Source: Annona cherimola
Lineage: Eukaryota; Streptophyta; Magnoliopsida; Magnoliales; Annonaceae
Length of the DNA: 64,000 bases
Assembly: GCA_030490835.1 (NCBI GenBank)
Contig: CM059971.1
Location: 42,580,012-42,644,011, forward strand
Direction of reading: 5' to 3'
Position numbers and translations under genes: made by a program. The notes under the pieces are model-generated. The model ran no database searches. It had not been told where the DNA came from and saw only the letters and a list, made by a program, of their open reading frames with translations. The first letter of the stretch is position 1, and every line of letters starts with the position of its first letter. Below are positions 59,640-64,000 of this stretch, one piece after another.

Positions 59640-61365
59640 TGTTGGTCCCGAGTTAGTGGAAAAACCCAAGAGGGGAGGGGTGAATTGGGTTCTTTAAAAA
59701 ATCTTTGGTAAATAAAGACTTAACCCTTTGAGTAATTAATCCCCTTTTGAAAAGAGCTAGAGAGCAATAAAGATAAAGCAGTAAAAAGAGATATAACACA
59801 AGATTTATAGTGGTTCGGGCAAACCTTCCCTACTCCACTCTTCCAAGCTCACACTCTGTTGTGACTTGGGTTCCACTATGTATTCCACGAATACACTTAG
59901 AGTCACCGCTCTCTTCTAGATTTCAGCTCTAGGGGGCATATACAACTAGAGCCACTTGCTCTCTTCTAGATTCTAGCTCTAGGGGGCATAAACAACTCAC
60001 ATGCAAAAGTAGGTGATGAGTCTCACTCCAATCACACCCTACTTTGCATATACTTGATCTTAGCTACCCAAGCTAAATCAAGATTTATACAACAAGACAA
60101 TTATATAAATGAAACTACACTTTACAGATTTGTGTAGGCAGATTTAGCTCGAGGAAGAAGTTGTAGAAGCAGCTTTGGATGAATATTGTTGAAGGCGCTA
60201 GCAACTTGAAGCTTTCTTCTTCCTTAGAATTTATACGAACCACTCAGAAATGGAGAAAAGCAAATAGGATTCCTTTCTAGATCTTCTTTTCTCTCTTTGG
60301 ACTTTGTAGAGTATATAGTAGTGTCTTGTAATGTTCTTGTCTTTTTTCACGTTCATTTGAGGGTCCTTTTATAGAGGGAAGAAAATATGAACGTTATGGA
60401 GGTGGTTGGTGCGCAATAAATGAACTACAACGTTCGAAAATTTGACCGTTATACCCAAGTCGAAGATGGAGTCGACTTGGCTTGCGACTTGGCAACCCAA
60501 GTCGCATCTGGAGTCGACTTCGTATGCGACTCCAGTTTTTCCAATTTCCCAAGTCTCAGTTATAGCCGACTTGGTTTCAGACTTCGACTTAACCTGCGAT
60601 TTGGCTCGGGTTTTGCTGAAGCTGCTTTGATCTTCAAGTTGTGTTCTTCTATCTTGGATTGGTTTGATTCTTACTTAGATGATTCATGCATATTTGACTT
60701 ATGTAGTCTTGATAGACATTGTTTGAATCATTCTTGTATCTTTGTCTTTGAGCTTGATAGACTTGATTTGATGTAGTTCATGAATCTTGACTATGAATTG
60801 GACTCATTTGATCTTTATCTTGATTCTTTGGACTTGATAAACCTGGTTTGAAGTCCTTCAGGCAATCATGCTTTGAGCTTGAATGTTATATTCTCTTGAA
60901 TGGCTTGAAAAACTGCATCTTTGAAATCTGAATTCCTCAAGTCGCAGATGGAGTCGACTTGGCCTGCGACTTCACCCAAGTCGCTCATGGAGTCGACTTG
61001 GCCTGCGACTTGGGCAGCTTTGTGCCCCAAAATCAGCGCTGGACACTATTTTGCATTTGAAGTCGATAGCGAGGTCGACTTCGTCTGCGACTTGGGAACC
61101 CAAGTCGCATGTGGAGTCGACTTGACCTGCGACTTCACTTGTGTCTTTTGAGGTTCTTTCTTAAGTCGATATTTGAGTCGACTTTGGGATCGACTTCATC
61201 CTAAGTCGAAGTCCAAGTCGACTTGAGGTTCGACTTGGCCACCTGAGTTCTTTAAATCACTTAACAAACTCATTAGTACTCAAAATATACTCAAGTTAGT
61301 CTTTGTTGATCATCAAAACTCAGTATTTGATTAATTTGTTTTGTTTTGAAACATTGTTTCCAACA
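59640..61365 (-). mobile_element. 5' LTR of the long copia element
   Basis: Identical in length to its partner and nearly identical in sequence, including all GTCGAC motifs and the TATA box at 60365-60374. The plus-strand reading frames within it (for example 60420-60776) repeat those of the other LTR exactly and reflect duplication, not selection. Confidence 0.95.
60365..60374 (-). promoter_or_regulatory. Candidate TATA box of the long copia element
   Basis: The minus strand reads CTATAAAAGG with G+C-rich flanks (CCCT...ACCC), a strong plant-type TATA box. The copies are 51301-51310 (3' LTR) and 41025-41034 (solo LTR). The GTCGAC arrays lie 100-850 bp upstream. Confidence 0.65.
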
Positions 61366-61859
61366 GTTTCTACGTCAAGTTATGACCACTTGAATTTATC
61401 TTTTGGATTTGGGATAAAATAATTAATTATCACCCTAATCCCATCATGATTTCATTAATCCAATCCATTCATAAGATTGGACCCATCGTCGTGGGCTTAC
61501 CTTTCAAATTTCATCGAAATCCGCCTTGTAGGCATCAAATTATGAATTTTTCATCATTTTTCACCTTAATTCCATAATTACACTTTAATCTCCATAAATT
61601 AAATCATGGTAATTAACATGATTATTCATGACACCTTGTCACCATTAAATTCTCATTAAGCCCCTCAGGTCATACCGACTACTTTGGGCTCCGGCGATTA
61701 AATTTGTAATCACCATTCCTAATTAAACCCTAATTGCAAAATAGCATTAAATCATAAAATCACCCATAAATCATTCAAAATTTCCATTTAATTCGCATAT
61801 AAGTCACATGTACATATTCAATGCACACCGTTGAGTCCTACATAGGTTGAGGTTTCACA

Positions 61860-61878
61860 ATTCTCCCCTCCCCTTATA
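61860..61878 (-). other. Polypurine tract
   Basis: The minus strand reads ATAAGGGGAGGGGAGAAT, directly followed by the LTR start TGTGAAACCTCAACC. Confidence 0.85.
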
Positions 61879-62889
61879 ACAGGTTTCGTCCCGAAACCGT
61901 CTCTTCTTTGAATAATTTGGGTATTCCCTTCTGCTTCTTCTCTTAGTTTCCAAATATTCTTGCTTTCAGAATATTTGTCCCATTGAACATCAACACATTT
62001 AATTAAACATAGCTAACCTACATATAAAGAATTTTACCTGTATTATTTTATCGATTTCCTCTACGGGTAGTGCATGCGTGGTTACATATTGGCAATTTAT
62101 GATTAAATGATCATCATCAAAATCAAACTAAGTTATTGCCAAACTTTGTAAAATTTAATCCATACTTGTAACCACCTCATCCTCTTGCTCTCGTGACTCC
62201 ATGCACATGTACCAGGTTCATAGAGGTAACCTGTCGGTTAGCTGCTTCTATTAACCTTGACAGAGCTGGTCTTCCTTGCCTTTGCAACGTTTGTACCTTA
62301 TTTGGACAATTCGGGGTGATGTGCCCTACCTGATTATAAACATAACATCTTATACCAACTTTTATGGTATCATACCTATCATATCACATAGATATAGCTT
62401 ATCATCTATTCACATAGATTTCATCTCATCTCATAGCTATCATCTCAATCACATAATTATCGTCTTGTCACGTAGACATATGATCTAATCTCATAAACAT
62501 AGCTATCATATCACATGCATACATTTTATGCATTCAAAATCCTTATAGATAGTTATATCATCATAACTAATCATATCATGGTCATTATCAAAGCATCCAC
62601 TCATAAAACAAAGTCTTAGCATCTTAACATGCCAATTCACACAATCGCAATCATGTGATATTATTCATCATCATAAAATTTACTACTATCATCATCATAT
62701 ATCATGCATCCTATCATGATAATCACTGATGCATTCCTCAAAAAATCATGCATATCATATTTAATCATTACACTTAAACTTTTCCACGCCTATTTACCAG
62801 TTCATGCTTTGATACCATTACTTGTGGTATCAGACCTATCCTTTCAACATCCTTTATTTTCTCCTTCTCCCGCCTATTTACCAATCCTT

Positions 62890-62901
62890 GCTCTGATACC
62901 A
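62890..62901 (-). other. Primer-binding site, initiator tRNA-Met
   Basis: The minus strand reads TGGTATCAGAGC five bases inside the 5' LTR edge at 62907. Confidence 0.9.
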
Positions 62902-62906
62902 TTGCT

Positions 62907-64000
62907 TGTAACGCCCCAGCCTGAGCGTCACAACCTTACCTCAAGATCGTTCGACTGGTAAACGTGATCAGGATTGTTGCCCTGTCACACGGCGGGTTTT
63001 AACGGATATTTATCCAAGTAAATATATTTCATAGAAGTTTAATTCCTCCTTATTTTCATCTCATGCATATCTGAGTCATTTCCATCCAATAATGTCATAA
63101 CTAGACATGATTTTCATAACATAATTCAAACAATCTCATAAATCAGATGTCACTGCATGTATCACCATAGATGTCAACACAAAACATCAAAGTATTTACA
63201 ATCATACGACATAAGTGTTTCATTAACATGAAACTTATAATGTCTTCCCATTTCTTCAATGGAAGACTCCTGCTCCTTTGCCTGGTCTCATCTTTCACCT
63301 GTCTATGGGTTTGGAAAATGAAAACATGAGTCGAAACTCAATAAGCAAGCTTATATTTTACAGGAAATTCATTTTGAAAGCATATTTATTTAAAGTCATT
63401 TTTCTCCCTTCAGTAGAGACACTTATCAAGTGAACAACTACCTATGGAGCAAAAATCTTTTCATAAATCATTCATACACATTTCATAAACACTTCATAAA
63501 CATTGGATGTGCAAATTCATCATTTCTATTGATGACGTTATCCATCATGTGACGGTACCCTAGCACGGGGAACCCTCTTTCATGACATGATCATTTCCAT
63601 CATTGGCGCTGGACCTTCCGACTTGGCAACGTCAAGGGGGACTCCTTGTCCACTACTACCTCGATTAGCCTACTTTATTTCCATTCTATGCATGACTTTT
63701 AGTCACCCGGGCATCATATACACCCTTACATATGGAACTTGTCATTCTCATGTAGAGAATTCTTTGCACCATCCCATTTTAAACACCATTTCAATGAAAC
63801 ATTGTATAAATTCATGTTTCATCACATTTCAAGCATAATTGCGAAACCATAAGCAATCATTTATTTCAACAGAAATAAACATTTCAATACTCATATAGAC
63901 AAGGAATGACCATCCTTAAACACCTTGTAATGAAAACCAAAATCATTTAGAAAGCTGCTTGCTTACCTCGCTTGCTTAGCTTTCCGTTTCGCTTATCCCT
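62907..64000 (-). mobile_element. 5' LTR, partial (runs off window)
   Basis: The plus strand opens TGTAACGCCCCAGCCTGAGCG and closely follows 47614-48720 of the 3' LTR, for example the GGACTCCTTGTCCAC and GACACTTATCAAGTGA blocks. No coding content is supported. Confidence 0.88.

Larger units (their letters stand above)
50576..61365 (-). mobile_element. Young 10.8-kb copia retrotransposon with third ORF
   Basis: Two 1726-bp LTRs (50576-52301 and 59640-61365) flank gag, pol and an extra ORF, with perfect 5-bp target duplications GTTTC at 50571-50575 and 61366-61370. By eye the LTRs differ at only two positions (near 50596/59660 and 50653/59717), so the insertion is very recent. Coding strand minus, order: primer site, gag, protease-integrase-RT-RNase H, GTCGAC array, third ORF, polypurine tract. 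The long 5'-gag and ORF after pol recall the SIRE/Maximus clade; that placement is tentative. Gag has a premature stop, gag and pol are in different frames, and the third ORF is frameshifted, whereas pol is intact. Confidence 0.95.
61860..62906 (-). pseudogene. Short interior with gag-protease remnants and repeats
   Basis: About 62030-62345 parallels 21830-22160 of the decayed gypsy element (protease N-side and knuckle linker) on minus, with stops and indels. 62350-62700 is a low-complexity stretch of diverged ATCATATCACAT-type repeats. The ~84-bp LTR-end/primer-site unit is duplicated (cores at 62806-62817 and 62890-62901), with a third degenerate core near 62349-62357. This is a deleted gypsy interior, not a functional gene. 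Confidence 0.75.
47614..64000 (-). mobile_element. Long-LTR element with ~1-kb interior, runs off window
   Basis: On minus: 5' LTR (62907 to beyond 64000), primer site 62890-62901, 1047-bp interior, polypurine tract 61860-61878, and 3' LTR 47614-61859 interrupted by the copia element 50576-61365. Net 3' LTR length is about 3451 bp, close to the solo LTR at 35753-39182. The interior has only remnants of gag/protease sequence. It inserted into the plus-oriented giant LTR ending at 47613. Its second target-site flank is outside the window. Confidence 0.87.

Overview
This is an A+T-rich piece of a plant (angiosperm-type) nuclear genome made almost entirely of LTR retrotransposons nested in one another. 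I find no convincing host gene, rRNA or tRNA gene, CRISPR array or bacterial-type operon. The evidence for a plant is the elements themselves: Ty1/copia polyproteins of the kind common in angiosperms, Ty3/gypsy gag-pol relics, primer sites matching plant initiator tRNA-Met, a tRNA-derived SINE, and an extra ORF resembling the 'putative plant transposon protein' family. Both copia elements and most of the decayed gypsy coding sequence read on the minus strand.

Layout. 1-1945: end of a long minus-strand gypsy-type LTR. 1946-4801: unassigned sequence, then a decayed copia 5' end (gag relic, primer site, LTR). 4802-25015: a decayed minus-strand gypsy element. Its LTR was split by a plus-strand LTR of about 6.1 kb (7015-18239), and that LTR was later split by an intact 5.1-kb copia element that encodes only Gag (10152-15245, 5-bp target duplication TAAAC). 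A SINE lies at 18462-18600, and a broken gag-PR-RT-RNase H region at 19966-23520. 25016-28849: LTR fragments around a broken gypsy RNase H/integrase piece. 28850-34199: a minus-strand element with LTRs over 3 kb but only 0.67 kb between them. 34200-42591: a minus-strand giant-LTR fragment carrying two solo LTRs with 5-bp duplications (35753-39182 TATTC; 40309-41990 CATTT). 42592-47613: a plus-strand giant-LTR element with primer site, polypurine tract and almost no coding sequence. 47614-64000+: a minus-strand element with 3.45-kb LTRs and a 1.05-kb interior. One of its LTRs is split by a very young 10.8-kb copia element (50576-61365, duplication GTTTC).

The two copia elements look like relatives with complementary parts. 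The short one has an intact gag with two zinc knuckles and no pol. The long one has an intact 1025-residue protease-integrase-RT-RNase H ORF, but its gag stops before the second knuckle. It also carries a frameshifted third ORF downstream of pol. Their LTRs contain dense GTCGAC palindrome arrays upstream of a TATA box, and the same array recurs between pol and the third ORF. The giant gypsy-type LTRs carry several minisatellites, the most striking being a ~50-bp repeat in which each unit holds a GGACAT/ATGTCC-type inverted repeat whose arms change together. Boundaries marked by target duplications are firm. Truncated junctions are good to roughly ten bases, and family (clade) assignments are tentative.
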